Source: Planctomicrobium piriforme (GTDB lineage: Bacteria > Planctomycetota > Planctomycetia > Planctomycetales > Planctomycetaceae). From it: DNA of 64,000 nucleotides. A program made the position numbers and the translations under genes. The stretch is taken from NCBI RefSeq assembly GCF_900113665.1, contig NZ_FOQD01000001.1:372001-436000 (forward strand), written 5' to 3'. The notes under the pieces are model-generated. The model worked only from the letters and a program-made list of their open reading frames with translations, was not told the origin of the DNA and did no database searches. Positions 7,379 through 16,822 of the stretch are shown here, piece by piece. Positions within the stretch are counted from its first letter, which is position 1. Each line of letters begins with the position of its first letter.

Positions 7379-8818
7379 ATGCTGCATCTGCTGATCATCG
7401 CTGTGTTGCTGCTGGTTCTGGCCTGTGTCGTGAAGATGCTCGGCTCAGGCCGGGCGCGGCTGGGGCAGGGCTTGATTGCAACTGGTTCGCTGATTGCCCT
7501 GGGACTGCTTGTCCTGCAGGCGTTGGCGAAAACGGCGTCCGCAACTCCAGACTGGTTGACGACTGACGCCGTCTCCCTGGCAGCCGCTGCGGTTGCCATC
7601 TTCAGTTGCCTGATTGTCAGCCTGCTGGATTCCAGCCCGACGCGAAACTCGGCCGCCTGCTGGAGCGGCGGGCTGCTGGTGCTGGGCGGGATCGCGTCGA
7701 CTCCCCTGCTCTTGTGGGGGTCACTCCAGTTTTCCGTCCTGGCACTGCTGTTCTACGGTCGAACTCAATCTGACAAACCTGCTTCCCTGCCGGTTCGACA
7801 CGCGTCGGTACTCACCGGCTGTGTCCTGTTTGCGGCGGGCATGCTGCTTCAATTGAAGTTTCCCGACACATCCGCCTGGGGCGTTTGCGGGACGGCGATG
7901 CTCGTCTGCGGGCTGGGAGGCATGCTGCGCTGGTTCCCCTTTCCGCGCGTCGCAACTGCGACTAGCGATGGGGACGCCAGCCTTGCGGTGATTGGGCAAC
8001 GACTGCTGCCGACCATGACAGCCGCTGTCGTCCTGTGGCGACTTGCCGAGCTTCATTCGTTTTCTCAGCAGCAGGGTTTTGTGTTGGCGATCGCCGCCAT
8101 GTTCACTCTGACAATCTGTTCTGCCCGGCTGCTGCAGGAGTCGCTGCTGTCGCGACGGAAGACACTGACGCTGCTTTCGACCTTCAGTTTTCTGATTGTT
8201 GCCGTCTGTCTGCAGAACTGGGAATTGACGCATGTCGCCCGTGATTGGGCGTCGTCGTCGAATCTCCCCACCGGCCGGACGTTGTTCATTTCGATCCTGG
8301 TCAGCGAGACCGCAGCTTTGTTACTGAGCCTGTGCGGGCAGCGACTGCTACAGGCCAATGGTGACAACTCGGATGTCGCCGAGACGCTGGCCGGCGCGAT
8401 GTTTCAGAAGCCGTTGGCCTCTCTTCCGCTGCTCGTGGGGGTGTTCAGTCAGGCAGGCGTTGCGCCGCTGCCGGGCTTCTGGTGGCGTTTTGGTCTGATT
8501 GCCGCCTGCCTGTTGCCGCATCGCCAGTCGACGCTGACAAGGGTGATGGAGGGAGACAACGGGTTCTCCCTGCTCGCGGTGGTACTGCTCGTGTTGATCA
8601 TCATTAACAGCCTCGGGCAACTGCGGCTGGTACAGCGAGTCCTTTTTGACGAACCTTTTCGCGTCCGTGATGGTCGTGTCAACTGGGGCGTACGGCTTGC
8701 AACAGGCGTTGCCCTGGCGGCTTTGTTGTTTGTGGCGAGCCGGCCATTGTCACTGGAGAACAAACCGGTGGCTGAACCGGCCTCGGACGTTGCTGAACTA
8801 TCATTGAGCGTCCCTTAG
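7379..8818 (+). CDS. Divergent NuoN/NuoM-like multi-pass membrane protein
   Basis: A 479-residue protein with about twelve hydrophobic segments starting at residue 3. Around residue 360 the segment LVGVFSQAGVAPLPGFWWRF resembles the SLAGIPPTAGF helix of the antiporter-like Complex I subunits. It is followed by a long hydrophobic helix and LRLVQRVLFDEPF, like the C-terminal helices of NuoN. The lysine and glutamate residues of the proton channel are not obvious. No other nuo genes are nearby. I infer a degenerate or repurposed proton-translocating subunit in the cytoplasmic membrane. The family assignment is moderate and the function is unknown. Confidence 0.6.
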   Translation: MLHLLIIAVLLLVLACVVKMLGSGRARLGQGLIATGSLIALGLLVLQALAKTASATPDWLTTDAVSLAAAAVAIFSCLIVSLLDSSPTRNSAACWSGGLLVLGGIASTPLLLWGSLQFSVLALLFYGRTQSDKPASLPVRHASVLTGCVLFAAGMLLQLKFPDTSAWGVCGTAMLVCGLGGMLRWFPFPRVATATSDGDASLAVIGQRLLPTMTAAVVLWRLAELHSFSQQQGFVLAIAAMFTLTICSARLLQESLLSRRKTLTLLSTFSFLIVAVCLQNWELTHVARDWASSSNLPTGRTLFISILVSETAALLLSLCGQRLLQANGDNSDVAETLAGAMFQKPLASLPLLVGVFSQAGVAPLPGFWWRFGLIAACLLPHRQSTLTRVMEGDNGFSLLAVVLLVLIIINSLGQLRLVQRVLFDEPFRVRDGRVNWGVRLATGVALAALLFVASRPLSLENKPVAEPASDVAELSLSVP

Positions 8819-8878
8819 ACTCGCTCATCAGTTGAGAGTCGTTTCAGGTTTGACGATTTCACTGTACGCAACACAATG

Positions 8879-8957
8879 GGAAGAGGGGACAGGGAATAGG
8901 GGAAAGAGTGAATTCCTGATTGTCCCCTGTCCCCTACTCCCTATCCCCTTGCGTCCA
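8879..8957. repeat. Word-repeat family A2, copy 2
   Basis: GGAAGAGGGGACAGGGAATA words are followed, after GAATTCCTGATT, by TGTCCCCTGTCCCCTACTCC words and CCCTATCCCC. The element continues into a tail (TTGCGTCCATTT...GGAACTACTG) that stops at the start codon of the LOG gene. The same tail occurs at 56185-56222. Confidence 0.85.
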
Positions 8958-8986
8958 TTTGATTGAACTCGGAACTACTGGCTGTA

Positions 8987-9580
8987 ATGCATATGCTGAA
9001 GTCGTTGTGCGTTTTCTGTGGTTCCCAATCCGGTAGCGACCCGGCTTATGCTGCCGCGGCGGAAGAACTGGGGAGCCTGCTCGCCAGACGCGGGATTCGA
9101 TTGATCTATGGCGGCGGCAACATTGGCCTGATGGGCGTCGCTGCCGATGCGGTGCTGGCCCACGGCGGGGACGTGACCGGAGTCATCCCTGAGTCGTTGT
9201 TGCGCCGCGAACTGGCCCACACCGGCGTGCAGGACATGCGAGTGGTGGTCTCCATGCACACTCGTAAGGCCCTGATGGCAGAACTCTCCCAGGGCTTCGT
9301 TGCCCTGCCTGGCGGTCTGGGGACGTTTGAGGAACTGTGCGAGATCCTCACCTGGGGCCAGTTGCACTTTCACACCAAGCCGGTCGCGCTGCTGAACGTG
9401 CGAGGCTATTACGACCCGTTGATTCAGATGCTCGATCGAGCGGTGTCGGAACAGTTCATGCGGCAGGAGAACCGGGAGCTGCTGTTCGTCGCCAATTCGG
9501 TTGCAGAATTGATGGCCTACTTCGACCGCCACGCTGGTCCGTCGTTGGACGACCCCGACGCGATTCATGAGCTGACGTGA
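8987..9580 (+). CDS. LOG-family (TIGR00730) nucleoside monophosphate phosphoribohydrolase
   Basis: Rossmann-fold protein of about 197 residues with the family motifs VFCGSQSG near the N-terminus, YGGGNIGLMG at about 41-50, and PGGLGTFEE at about 108-116. LOG enzymes cleave the N-glycosidic bond of nucleoside 5'-monophosphates; plant members activate cytokinins, and the bacterial substrate is usually AMP or unknown. I chose ATG 8987 (MHMLKSLC). ATG 8993 is equally possible, and the frame's upstream TTG at 8963 falls in the repeat tail. No clear Shine-Dalgarno is seen. Cytosolic. Confidence 0.88.
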   Translation: MHMLKSLCVFCGSQSGSDPAYAAAAEELGSLLARRGIRLIYGGGNIGLMGVAADAVLAHGGDVTGVIPESLLRRELAHTGVQDMRVVVSMHTRKALMAELSQGFVALPGGLGTFEELCEILTWGQLHFHTKPVALLNVRGYYDPLIQMLDRAVSEQFMRQENRELLFVANSVAELMAYFDRHAGPSLDDPDAIHELT

Positions 9581-9590
9581 GAATAAAGTC

Positions 9591-9811
9591 TTACGCAAAG
9601 CCGCCAAGGCGCAAAGATCGAGAAGAGAAGCTCTTCAAAAGACGCTGAATTTCTCTCGCGAGAAATCGTTTCTATGTGCCAACTCGTTGGGTTTTGTTGC
9701 CGAGTCACCATTTTCAGAGTCAGTCGACACATCAAAGTGTGGATTGGAGTGAGAGACCCAGAACTTGTGCGGAAAATCCCTTTTGCGTTCTTTGCGCCTT
9801 TGCGTGAGGCC
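9591..9811. repeat. Word-repeat family D (CGCAAAG / CTTTGCG inverted repeat)
   Basis: The left arm near 9592-9616 is ACGCAAAGCCGCCAAGGCG followed by CAAAG. The right arm at about 9780-9806 is TTTTGCGTTCTTTGCGCC followed by TTTGCGT. About 165 nt of unremarkable sequence separates them. It fills most of the gap before the Hsp70 gene. The last 130 nt before that gene show nothing I can name. Confidence 0.8.
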
Positions 9812-9948
9812 TCTTCATCAAAACAGCTCGCGGCGCGTTCATCCGTGGCAAGATATTCTTTCTCCCCACGCTCTGTGGTTCCCGTCCGCGGCATGTGAGA
9901 CAATTAGCGAAAACAAGATCATCCTCCGCTGTTTGAACTCCACCTTGC

Positions 9949-12780
9949 ATGCCTGCCGCCGATTCCAATTTGTCTGAATCTCTGCCGAGTCGTTTCGTCG
10001 TCGGCATTGATCTCGGAACGACGAATTCCGCCGTCTGTTTTGTCGACACCGCTGACCCACAGTGGAGCGTGCAGACGTTTCTCGTGCCGCAACTGGTCGC
10101 GCCAGGCGAGATTGAAGCCCGTGAGACGCTGCCTTCGTTCAGTTATGTGTCCGCCGCCGGTGAGTTCCCGTCTGGGTCGCTGCGAATGCCCTGGGATGCG
10201 GAAGACCGTCGGGATTTCGTTGGGGTCTTTGCCCGCGAGCAGGGGAAGCTCGCGCCGGGGCGAGTCGTCGAATCGGCGAAGTCTTGGCTCTGTCACCCCG
10301 GCGTCGACCGCACGTCTCCCCTGCTCCCCTGGCGCGGTACGGAAGACGTTCCTCGTCGCTCGCCAGTCGAAGTCAGCGCGTCTTACCTTTCGCAGATCCG
10401 TCAGGCCTGGAACCATGCCCATCCCGGCGACTTGCTGGAACAGCAGGATGTGGTGATCACGCTCCCGGCCTCGTTCGATGAAGTCGCTCGCGAGCTGACG
10501 GTTGAAGCTGCCAAACGGGCGGGCATCCCCCGCGTGATGCTCATCGAAGAACCGCAGGCGGCGTTTTACTCATGGCTGCATTCCCATGCCGATCGCTGGC
10601 AGGATCTGGTGACGCCGGGGCAGAACATACTCGTCTGCGATATCGGCGGTGGAACCAGCGACTTCACGCTGATTCGCGTGCGGGCCCATGCGAGTCAGAA
10701 GGTGCAGTTTCATCGCGTGGCGGTGGGAGACCATCTGATCCTCGGCGGCGACAACCTCGACCTTGCTCTCGCACATCATCTCGAACCGCGACTGGCAGGT
10801 GGCGGTCAGCTTGAACCCCGACAATGGGGAAGCCTGGTGCGGATCTGCCGACAGGTGAAAGAGACGCTGCTGTCGGACGATGCTCCCGAAACTTGTACGG
10901 TGAACGTGCCGGGCGCTGGCTCGCGGCTGATTGGCGGGTCATTACGACTGGAAGTGACGCGTGAGGAAGCCCGTCAGGTGTTGCTCGAAGGTTTCTTTCC
11001 TGTCGTTGGTCTCGATGAACGGCCGCGTAAACAATCGTCTGGATTTCAGGAGTTCGGGCTGCCGTATGCACCTGATCCGGCGGTGACGAAGTATCTCGCG
11101 TCGTTTCTGGCGAATCACCTGCAGGCGGGATTGCTGCCGGGTGAAGCGGGTTCGACAAAGCCGGACGTTGTGCTGTTTAACGGGGGAGCTTTTCTCTCCC
11201 CGTTGATTCAACAGCGGATTCTGGAGGTGTTGGGGACATGGTTTTCGAAGGAGAATTCACCGTGGTCGCCGCAGGTGCTGGAGAACCCGCGATATGACCT
11301 CGCGGTGGCACGAGGTGCGGCCTACTACGGGATGGTACGCCGCGATCAGGGGGTACGGATCGCCGCCGGACTGCCGCGGACCTATTACATTGGGGTTGGT
11401 GCGGATGGGTCTGACTCTGCCGACGCGATGCAGGCACTTTGTCTGATGCCGGCTGGGACGGAACCGGGTTCGACGGTGCATCTGCCGGGCCATACGTTCT
11501 CTCTCACGGTCGCTGCACCGGTCGAGTTTCCGTTGTTTCACTCCAGTCTGCGACTGGCGGATGCGGCCGGCACGCTGATTCCCATCGAGCGCGAACAACT
11601 GACGGCATTGCCGCCGATTCGGACTGTGCTGCGGTTCGGCAAAGAGAAACAGGCGGCGACACTCACCGTGCAACTGCATGCCCGACTGACCGAGATCGGC
11701 ACGTTGCAGGTGTGGTGCGGCGACGTGAACGGCAGCCGTACCTGGCAATTGCAGTTCGATATTCGTTCGGCGACGCAAACGGATCTGAGCGGGCATACTG
11801 GCGCAGGCGAAGCGGCCGGCGTGATGGACGAGGAATCGGTCACGCTGGTTCGACAATTGCTGCAAGACACGTTCGGCCCGAACGGAACCGGTCGGCCAGG
11901 CGGTTTGCCAAAGCGGATCGGCCAGTTGCTGGAACTCAGCCGCGAGGCCTGGCCGCCTGCTTTGCTCCGTCAGATCTGGGAAATGCTGATGGAGCTTGAG
12001 CCGGGTCGGCGCAAGAGCAGCGAACACGAAGCGCGATGGCTGAATCTGCTGGGGTTCTCGTTGCGGCCGGGTTATGGGCTGGCGCTTGATGATTGGCGCG
12101 TGGCCGAAACGTGGCGGGTGCTGCGGGGAAAAATTGCCCATCCCGGCCCGGCGACTCTCACCGAATGGTGGATTCTGTGGCGGAGAATTGCCGGCGGACT
12201 GACTGGAGGACAGCAACAGGCGCTCGCCAATCCATTGCTCACATCACTGCGGGAAGACCAGCGCAAGCTGCGGCATGCCGGATCAAAAGGGAAATCGTCT
12301 CCGGGCGCCGATCAGTCTGAGTCATGGCGATTACTCGGTTCGCTGGAACGGTTGCCTGCGTCCTGGAAGCACGAGCTGGGGGAAATGGCTCTCGAACTGA
12401 TGTCCACAACCGAGCGGCAATCGCAGGTGCCTGCCCTGCTCTGGGCATTGGGCCGACTCGGAGCACGTGAGCCACTTTACGGCCCGCTGAACGAGGTCGT
12501 CGAATCGACCGTCGCCGCGGACTGGGCGAAGCGGATCATCGCGCACCGCCAGCCTGACTCACAGCGTTTCCTCGCAGCGATGCAGCTTTCACGCCGCACC
12601 GGCGACCGCTATCGCGACCTGCCAGAAGAACTCCGGCAGAAAGTGGCCAACTGGCTGTCGGCTTATGGAGCACCTGACCAGTTCATTACGCTGGTCAGCG
12701 AAGGGGGTGAACTCGCTGGCGAAACGACGGCGCTGGTGTTTGGAGAATCGCTGCCGGCAGGCCTGCGGTTACGGACTTGA
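9949..12780 (+). CDS. Hsp70-family chaperone-like protein with large C-terminal extension
   Basis: The N-terminal ATPase is clear: GIDLGTTNS at residues 19-27 (phosphate 1), CDIGGGTSDF at about 231 (phosphate 2) and VVLFNGGAF at about 406 (adenosine motif). The protein is 943 residues, against about 640 in DnaK. The usual DnaK substrate-binding domain is not evident, and residues from about 620 onward form an alpha-helical region of the kind annotated DUF3731 in large bacterial Hsp70 paralogues. DnaJ and GrpE are not nearby. Its clients are unknown. The start ATG 9949 is followed by a polar, poorly conserved 15 residues. Confidence 0.85.
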   Translation: MPAADSNLSESLPSRFVVGIDLGTTNSAVCFVDTADPQWSVQTFLVPQLVAPGEIEARETLPSFSYVSAAGEFPSGSLRMPWDAEDRRDFVGVFAREQGKLAPGRVVESAKSWLCHPGVDRTSPLLPWRGTEDVPRRSPVEVSASYLSQIRQAWNHAHPGDLLEQQDVVITLPASFDEVARELTVEAAKRAGIPRVMLIEEPQAAFYSWLHSHADRWQDLVTPGQNILVCDIGGGTSDFTLIRVRAHASQKVQFHRVAVGDHLILGGDNLDLALAHHLEPRLAGGGQLEPRQWGSLVRICRQVKETLLSDDAPETCTVNVPGAGSRLIGGSLRLEVTREEARQVLLEGFFPVVGLDERPRKQSSGFQEFGLPYAPDPAVTKYLASFLANHLQAGLLPGEAGSTKPDVVLFNGGAFLSPLIQQRILEVLGTWFSKENSPWSPQVLENPRYDLAVARGAAYYGMVRRDQGVRIAAGLPRTYYIGVGADGSDSADAMQALCLMPAGTEPGSTVHLPGHTFSLTVAAPVEFPLFHSSLRLADAAGTLIPIEREQLTALPPIRTVLRFGKEKQAATLTVQLHARLTEIGTLQVWCGDVNGSRTWQLQFDIRSATQTDLSGHTGAGEAAGVMDEESVTLVRQLLQDTFGPNGTGRPGGLPKRIGQLLELSREAWPPALLRQIWEMLMELEPGRRKSSEHEARWLNLLGFSLRPGYGLALDDWRVAETWRVLRGKIAHPGPATLTEWWILWRRIAGGLTGGQQQALANPLLTSLREDQRKLRHAGSKGKSSPGADQSESWRLLGSLERLPASWKHELGEMALELMSTTERQSQVPALLWALGRLGAREPLYGPLNEVVESTVAADWAKRIIAHRQPDSQRFLAAMQLSRRTGDRYRDLPEELRQKVANWLSAYGAPDQFITLVSEGGELAGETTALVFGESLPAGLRLRT

Positions 12781-12825
12781 ACCGACCAATCGTGTTGTGC
12801 GTTACTCGCAGTTAGGGGCACCGAC

Positions 12826-13467
12826 GTGAAGCTCTCTGTGGAAGCGTTTGCAGATCAAAATCGCCGCTGGCCCGCGACGGGGCATCAAATCCTGGCACAG
12901 TTTGATGAAGAGACAATTGTTGTTTATCAGGCTTATTCCGAAGCGATTGGCAGGTTTGCCATTCAGCATGGGCATTTCGGCGGCGAATTCAAATACAGCC
13001 GCATGAGTTGGGTGAAGCCCAATTTTTTATGGATGATGTATCGCAGCAATTGGGGGCAGTCGCAGGGACAAGAAGTTGTGCTGGGCATCCGATTGCGAAG
13101 AACATTCTTCGACTCGCTATTGGAACAGGCGGTCCCTTCCACTTTTTCTCCGGATCGATTTCGTGAGCATGCGGCCTGGAAAGAGGCTGTGGCCCAATCT
13201 GACGTTCGGCTGCAATGGGATCCCGATCATCTGCCGACAGGCGATAAATGCGAACGACGAGCAATCCAGTTGGGTTTGCGTGGTGATGCTTTGTCTGCGT
13301 ACGGGCGCAGCGAAATTGTCGAGATCATTGACATGTCTCCCTTCGTCGCCAAACAACGACCGCTGGCTCTGAAATGGGAAACTGGAGAACTGTTCACTCC
13401 GACCGAACATGTCTACATCCCTGCAAGCCAGAAAGCTGCAATGAATGTCGGCTTGGAAAGCGCTTGA
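12826..13467 (+). CDS. DUF4291-domain protein
   Basis: A 213-residue cytosolic protein starting at GTG 12826, with AGGGGC upstream. The N-terminal ILAQFDEETIVVYQAYSEAI, the central SRMSWVKPNFLWMMYRSNWG and the following GQEVVLGIRLRRTFFDSLL match the conserved blocks of DUF4291. The biochemical function is unknown. It follows the Hsp70-like gene by 45 nt on the same strand and may be co-transcribed with it. Codon use here is less GC-rich at third positions than in its neighbours. Confidence 0.85.
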   Translation: MKLSVEAFADQNRRWPATGHQILAQFDEETIVVYQAYSEAIGRFAIQHGHFGGEFKYSRMSWVKPNFLWMMYRSNWGQSQGQEVVLGIRLRRTFFDSLLEQAVPSTFSPDRFREHAAWKEAVAQSDVRLQWDPDHLPTGDKCERRAIQLGLRGDALSAYGRSEIVEIIDMSPFVAKQRPLALKWETGELFTPTEHVYIPASQKAAMNVGLESA

Positions 13468-13625
13468 TCCTCTTCGGCGATTTCTTTGTTCTCCGCCGTC
13501 TCCCAAACCGATCTTGACCCTTTTTCAAAAGCTGAGGTACAAGGTCCGGTCGAATTCATGGATGATCCCGATATTGCACCTCCGTTTTCAGCGGACGTGT
13601 TTAGTCAACGACCCGGAGCAGCTCG

Positions 13626-14426
13626 ATGTCCTCACGCGAACGGATTCGCCAGGCCTGTGTGAAGCAGATTCTCAATAGCCTCGAACAGGCGGATGTGTCG
13701 GATAAACCGTTTCCTCACTTCTTCGCCAAAGGCCTGCTGCCGAGCGATATTTACGCGCAGATGATGGAAACGCTGCCGGATACTTCGCACTATCTGCAGC
13801 TCAACAAATACAACCAGGGGGACGCCAGCACCCGCCATCGCATGGGTCTGGAATCCAAGAATCTCGCACCTCTGAGCAAAGACCACCAGGAACTCTGGCT
13901 GGGCGTGCGCGATGCCCTGGGTGATCCCGGCGTCAAACGCAAAGTGTTCCGCAAGCTGGAAAACGGCATCGCCTTCCGCTTTGGTATTCCCAAGGCCGAA
14001 GTTGAAAACGCTCCCGGCTTTCCGCTGCCGGAGCTGTACCGGGAAACGACCGGCTATTCGATCAAGCCGCATCCGGACACCCGCCGCAAGGTGGTGACGA
14101 TGCAGATGTCGCTGGCGAAGGACGAAGCGCAGGCCGATTTGGGCACCACGTTCTACCGCATGAGCGTCAGCCCGGCGGCCCTGCTGACCCAGCCGCGTGG
14201 CTTTGTGACCGCCAAGCAGATGCCGTTTTCGCCGAACACCGCCTATGCATTCGTGGTGCTCAATACCATTTCCAAGCGAAGCTGGCACGGCCGCGAACAA
14301 CTGCGTGACGGCTGCGGCACTCGCAACAGCCTGCTGAACCTGTACTACGCCGATCCGGCCGACGCGAGCCCGGAACTCGTTGAGAAGTTCTACTCCGACC
14401 ACAAGCCGCAGAAGGCCGCCGCCTAA
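13626..14426 (+). CDS. 2-oxoglutarate/Fe(II) oxygenase-like protein
   Basis: 266 residues starting at ATG 13626 with GGAG upstream. A probable iron-binding HxD is at H149/D151 (GYSIKPHPDTRRK), and the distal histidine is H221 (KRSWHGREQL), with arginines at about 227 and 233 available for 2-oxoglutarate. The order and spacing fit a double-stranded beta-helix oxygenase of the type found in glycan and secondary-metabolite loci. It opens a same-strand cluster with a methyltransferase, two glycosyltransferases and an SGNH-like protein. The substrate may therefore be a sugar or a lipid-linked glycan (inference). Confidence 0.7.
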   Translation: MSSRERIRQACVKQILNSLEQADVSDKPFPHFFAKGLLPSDIYAQMMETLPDTSHYLQLNKYNQGDASTRHRMGLESKNLAPLSKDHQELWLGVRDALGDPGVKRKVFRKLENGIAFRFGIPKAEVENAPGFPLPELYRETTGYSIKPHPDTRRKVVTMQMSLAKDEAQADLGTTFYRMSVSPAALLTQPRGFVTAKQMPFSPNTAYAFVVLNTISKRSWHGREQLRDGCGTRNSLLNLYYADPADASPELVEKFYSDHKPQKAAA

Positions 14427-14447
14427 GCGGTTTGCCTGCTCGAACAA

Positions 14448-14482
14448 AGTGTGTGCCACTGGCTCAGACAGTGGCACACACT
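14448..14482. terminator. Perfect 14-bp hairpin (GTGTGCCACTG family F)
   Basis: AGTGTGTGCCACTG, loop GCTCAGA, then CAGTGGCACACACT form a perfect 14-bp stem 21 nt after the oxygenase stop. No T-run follows. The GTGCCACTG/CAGTGGCAC words recur in weaker hairpins at 15557-15577. It could be a terminator, processing site or transcript-end stabiliser. Confidence 0.6.
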
Positions 14483-14528
14483 GCATCTTCCCGCCTGAAA
14501 CATCTCTTTCTCCCTGCGGATCAATTCC

Positions 14529-15533
14529 ATGGCGACGACCACACTCCCCGCCAGTACGGCAGCGCAGCCGGAAGCCTGCGCTATTCCCTGCAACTTGTGC
14601 GGCGGAACGGATGTCGAACAGGTGGGCAATCGCGACCGCGACGGCAAGGCATTGCGAACGGTGCTATGCCGCGGCTGCGGTCTGGTCTGGACCGATCCGC
14701 GACCGAACACGGAAGAGACGCGGCACTTCTACGCCGAGGAATATCGAGTCGCCTATAAGGCCTCGTACACTCCCAAGCCGAAGCACGCCTTTCGGGAAAC
14801 ATTGCGGGCGCTCGAACGGGTCCAGGACATGGGCCCGATCGTGAAGCCCGGCGAGAAGCTGCTCGACGTCGGCTGCGGCGGCGGGTTTTTCGTCTATGCG
14901 ATGCGTCGCGCCGGCGTGAATGCCCAGGGGATCGAACCGAATCATGGTTTCGCCGGATATGCGCAGTCGGAACTGCAGGTGCCGGTGCAGAACGCCTTCC
15001 TGCAGGATGTCGACTTCCCCGCAGGCACGTTTGACGTCATTACGCTGAATCATGTGCTGGAGCATGTCGAAGACCCGACGGCGACCTTGGCCCGACTTGG
15101 TTCCTGGCTGAAGCCGAACGGTTACCTGGTCGTCGAAGTGCCGAACGTCGAATCGCGGCATCACTCGCCCGGCAATCGTTTTCACATCGGCCACTTGTAC
15201 AACTTCAATCCGCGAACGCTGGCCGGCGTCGGCCGCAAGGCGGGTCTCGACGTCTTCGAATCGCGAGTGATTGCCGGTCCCCGGCATTGCCATACGATTT
15301 TCCAGAAGCCTGAGAAAGCCAGTAACGCCAGCATCAACTTCCGCTCGGTTCACAACTACCAGCGAGTCCGCGGCATTCTCCACAGCCACACCTCGCTGTC
15401 GCATTTCATCTCTCCGTCGGTCTACCTGCGAGTGGTACGGAAGCAGTTGAAATACCTGGGTGAATGGCAGCAGACCAGAACCGCAGGCACCGGTCGTGAA
15501 ATCGTCGAAAGCGTCATGCGGAAAGCCGGCTAG
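14529..15533 (+). CDS. SAM-dependent methyltransferase with N-terminal zinc ribbon
   Basis: 334 residues. A CxxC...CxxC knuckle (C21, C24, C47, C50) precedes a class I SAM domain with motif I LLDVGCGGGFFVYAM at about 111-125 and the post-motif LNHVLEHVEDP, typical of Methyltransf_11/23 enzymes that act on sugars or small molecules. The architecture resembles C-methyltransferases of deoxysugar and surface-glycan pathways. Its position between an oxygenase and a GT4 supports glycan modification (inference). Cytosolic. Confidence 0.85.
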   Translation: MATTTLPASTAAQPEACAIPCNLCGGTDVEQVGNRDRDGKALRTVLCRGCGLVWTDPRPNTEETRHFYAEEYRVAYKASYTPKPKHAFRETLRALERVQDMGPIVKPGEKLLDVGCGGGFFVYAMRRAGVNAQGIEPNHGFAGYAQSELQVPVQNAFLQDVDFPAGTFDVITLNHVLEHVEDPTATLARLGSWLKPNGYLVVEVPNVESRHHSPGNRFHIGHLYNFNPRTLAGVGRKAGLDVFESRVIAGPRHCHTIFQKPEKASNASINFRSVHNYQRVRGILHSHTSLSHFISPSVYLRVVRKQLKYLGEWQQTRTAGTGREIVESVMRKAG

Positions 15534-15549
15534 AGCATTGCCAAACCGG

Positions 15550-15670
15550 ATTGGGCGCCACTGCTCTGTGAGCAGTGCCGAATTTCGAAACGGCGCTCAG
15601 TTGCGGGACGGATGCTGAAAACTGGGCGTCCAATTGCATTCGCACGGCTCGCAGAGCCGTGGCACGCGCC
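15550..15670. repeat. Two small family F hairpins
   Basis: GCCACTGCTC-TGT-GAGCAGTGCC near 15556-15578 and CGCACGGCTC-GCA-GAGCCGTGGC near 15640-15664 are two perfect short stems in the gap between the methyltransferase and the GT4 gene. They resemble 14448-14482 in wording. Between them lies a stretch starting GCTAGAGCATTGCC after the stop codon; a related TAGAGCA word flanks the gap at 40440-40540. Confidence 0.65.
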
Positions 15671-15711
15671 GGATCTGATCGCCTTGTGAATTCAATAAGC
15701 GGAACAGCCTG

Positions 15712-16764
15712 ATGCCTGTCTCTCCTCGCTCGCGACCGTGCATCATGCAGGTGATGGGAACGGGCAATCAGTATGGTGGTCTCGAGAAGCATTTCTTCGA
15801 CCTGTGCAATCGCCTGAGCGCCGATTATGAAGTGGTCGCGGTCGGTCATCCCGATCAGGCGCATGGTCTCAAAGAGGGCGTCCATTTCGAGTCGATCGGC
15901 CGGCACATGGGCCGCCGCAATCCGCTGACGTTGTTTCGGATGATGAATCTGATTCGGCGCTGGAAACCGGACGTCATTCACGCCCATGCGAATCGCGCGG
16001 CCGAGATGGTGAGTCACGTCAAGTTCTGCACTCGGGCGCGTTGCGTCGCCACGGTGCATAACATCAAGCAGTGGCATTTTGCATTTCGGGGATTCGACCA
16101 GATCATCGCGGTCAGCCGCGGCGTGGCGGCCTCCATTCCGCTCAAGAACGTGACGGTCGTCTACAACGGAATTCGTCCTCCGGCAGCCGCCGAGACGCAC
16201 CAGCGGAGCTTCCTGGCGTCTCAATTTCAGCTCTCCGCGGACAAGCCGATAGCCCTTTCGATTGGGCGACTGGCACACGAAAAAGGCTACGATGTTTTGA
16301 TTGAGGCCTGGAAGCAGATTCCGGCTCAGCTAGTGATTGTCGGCGAAGGCCCGGAACGCAAAAAGCTCGAATCCCAGATCGCTGCCGCCGGCGTCAGTGA
16401 CCGAGTCCGTCTGGCTGGCTTTCGCAAAGATGTGCCGGCGCTGTTGGCTTCCGCCGACATGAAGATCATCGCCTCCCGGCGTGAAGGCTTTCCGTACACG
16501 CTGGTGGAAGCATTGATGTGCCGGGCGGTCATCGTTTCGACTGACGTGCCGGGGGCCACGGAGTTCGTCCCGGCCGAGTATCTCGCGCCGCGCGAAGACA
16601 TGCGGGCACTCCGCAACTGCATCCTCGGAACGCTTTCCAATCTGCCTGCGGCAAAAGCCCGATACGAGCCGATCTGGCAGACCGCCGCACGAGAACTGAC
16701 GGTCGAAACGATGGTGAAAAATACCGTGGCGACCTATTTTCCGGCAGCGAGGAAAGTTGCTTGA
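15712..16764 (+). CDS. Glycosyltransferase family 4
   Basis: 350 residues with GT-B architecture. The N-terminal domain has a glycine-rich QYGGLEKHFFDL and IHAHANRAAE. The C-terminal domain has SIGRLAHEKGYDVLIEA, VIVGEGPERKKLE, and the nucleotide-sugar-binding ASRREGFPYTLVEALMCRAVIVST with the family EX7E glutamates. GT4 enzymes transfer sugars from nucleotide or lipid donors with retention. The product is probably a lipopolysaccharide or exopolysaccharide sugar, to judge from the neighbours. Confidence 0.9.
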   Translation: MPVSPRSRPCIMQVMGTGNQYGGLEKHFFDLCNRLSADYEVVAVGHPDQAHGLKEGVHFESIGRHMGRRNPLTLFRMMNLIRRWKPDVIHAHANRAAEMVSHVKFCTRARCVATVHNIKQWHFAFRGFDQIIAVSRGVAASIPLKNVTVVYNGIRPPAAAETHQRSFLASQFQLSADKPIALSIGRLAHEKGYDVLIEAWKQIPAQLVIVGEGPERKKLESQIAAAGVSDRVRLAGFRKDVPALLASADMKIIASRREGFPYTLVEALMCRAVIVSTDVPGATEFVPAEYLAPREDMRALRNCILGTLSNLPAAKARYEPIWQTAARELTVETMVKNTVATYFPAARKVA

Positions 16765-16822
16765 GGGCGACAAATTCGAAATCCGAAGCACGAAATCCGA
16801 AACAGATTCCAGCGTCTTGCCC

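Noticed and set aside
13468..13625. Possible small gene or repeat between DUF4291 and the oxygenase gene
   Set aside because: 158 nt with no start signal, no hairpin and no repeat word that I can identify.
16757..16822. SGNH-like protein starting at 16757, overlapping the GT4 gene
   Set aside because: The added residues are family B repeat words (AAATCCGAAGCACGAAATCC); ATG 16823 is preferred.
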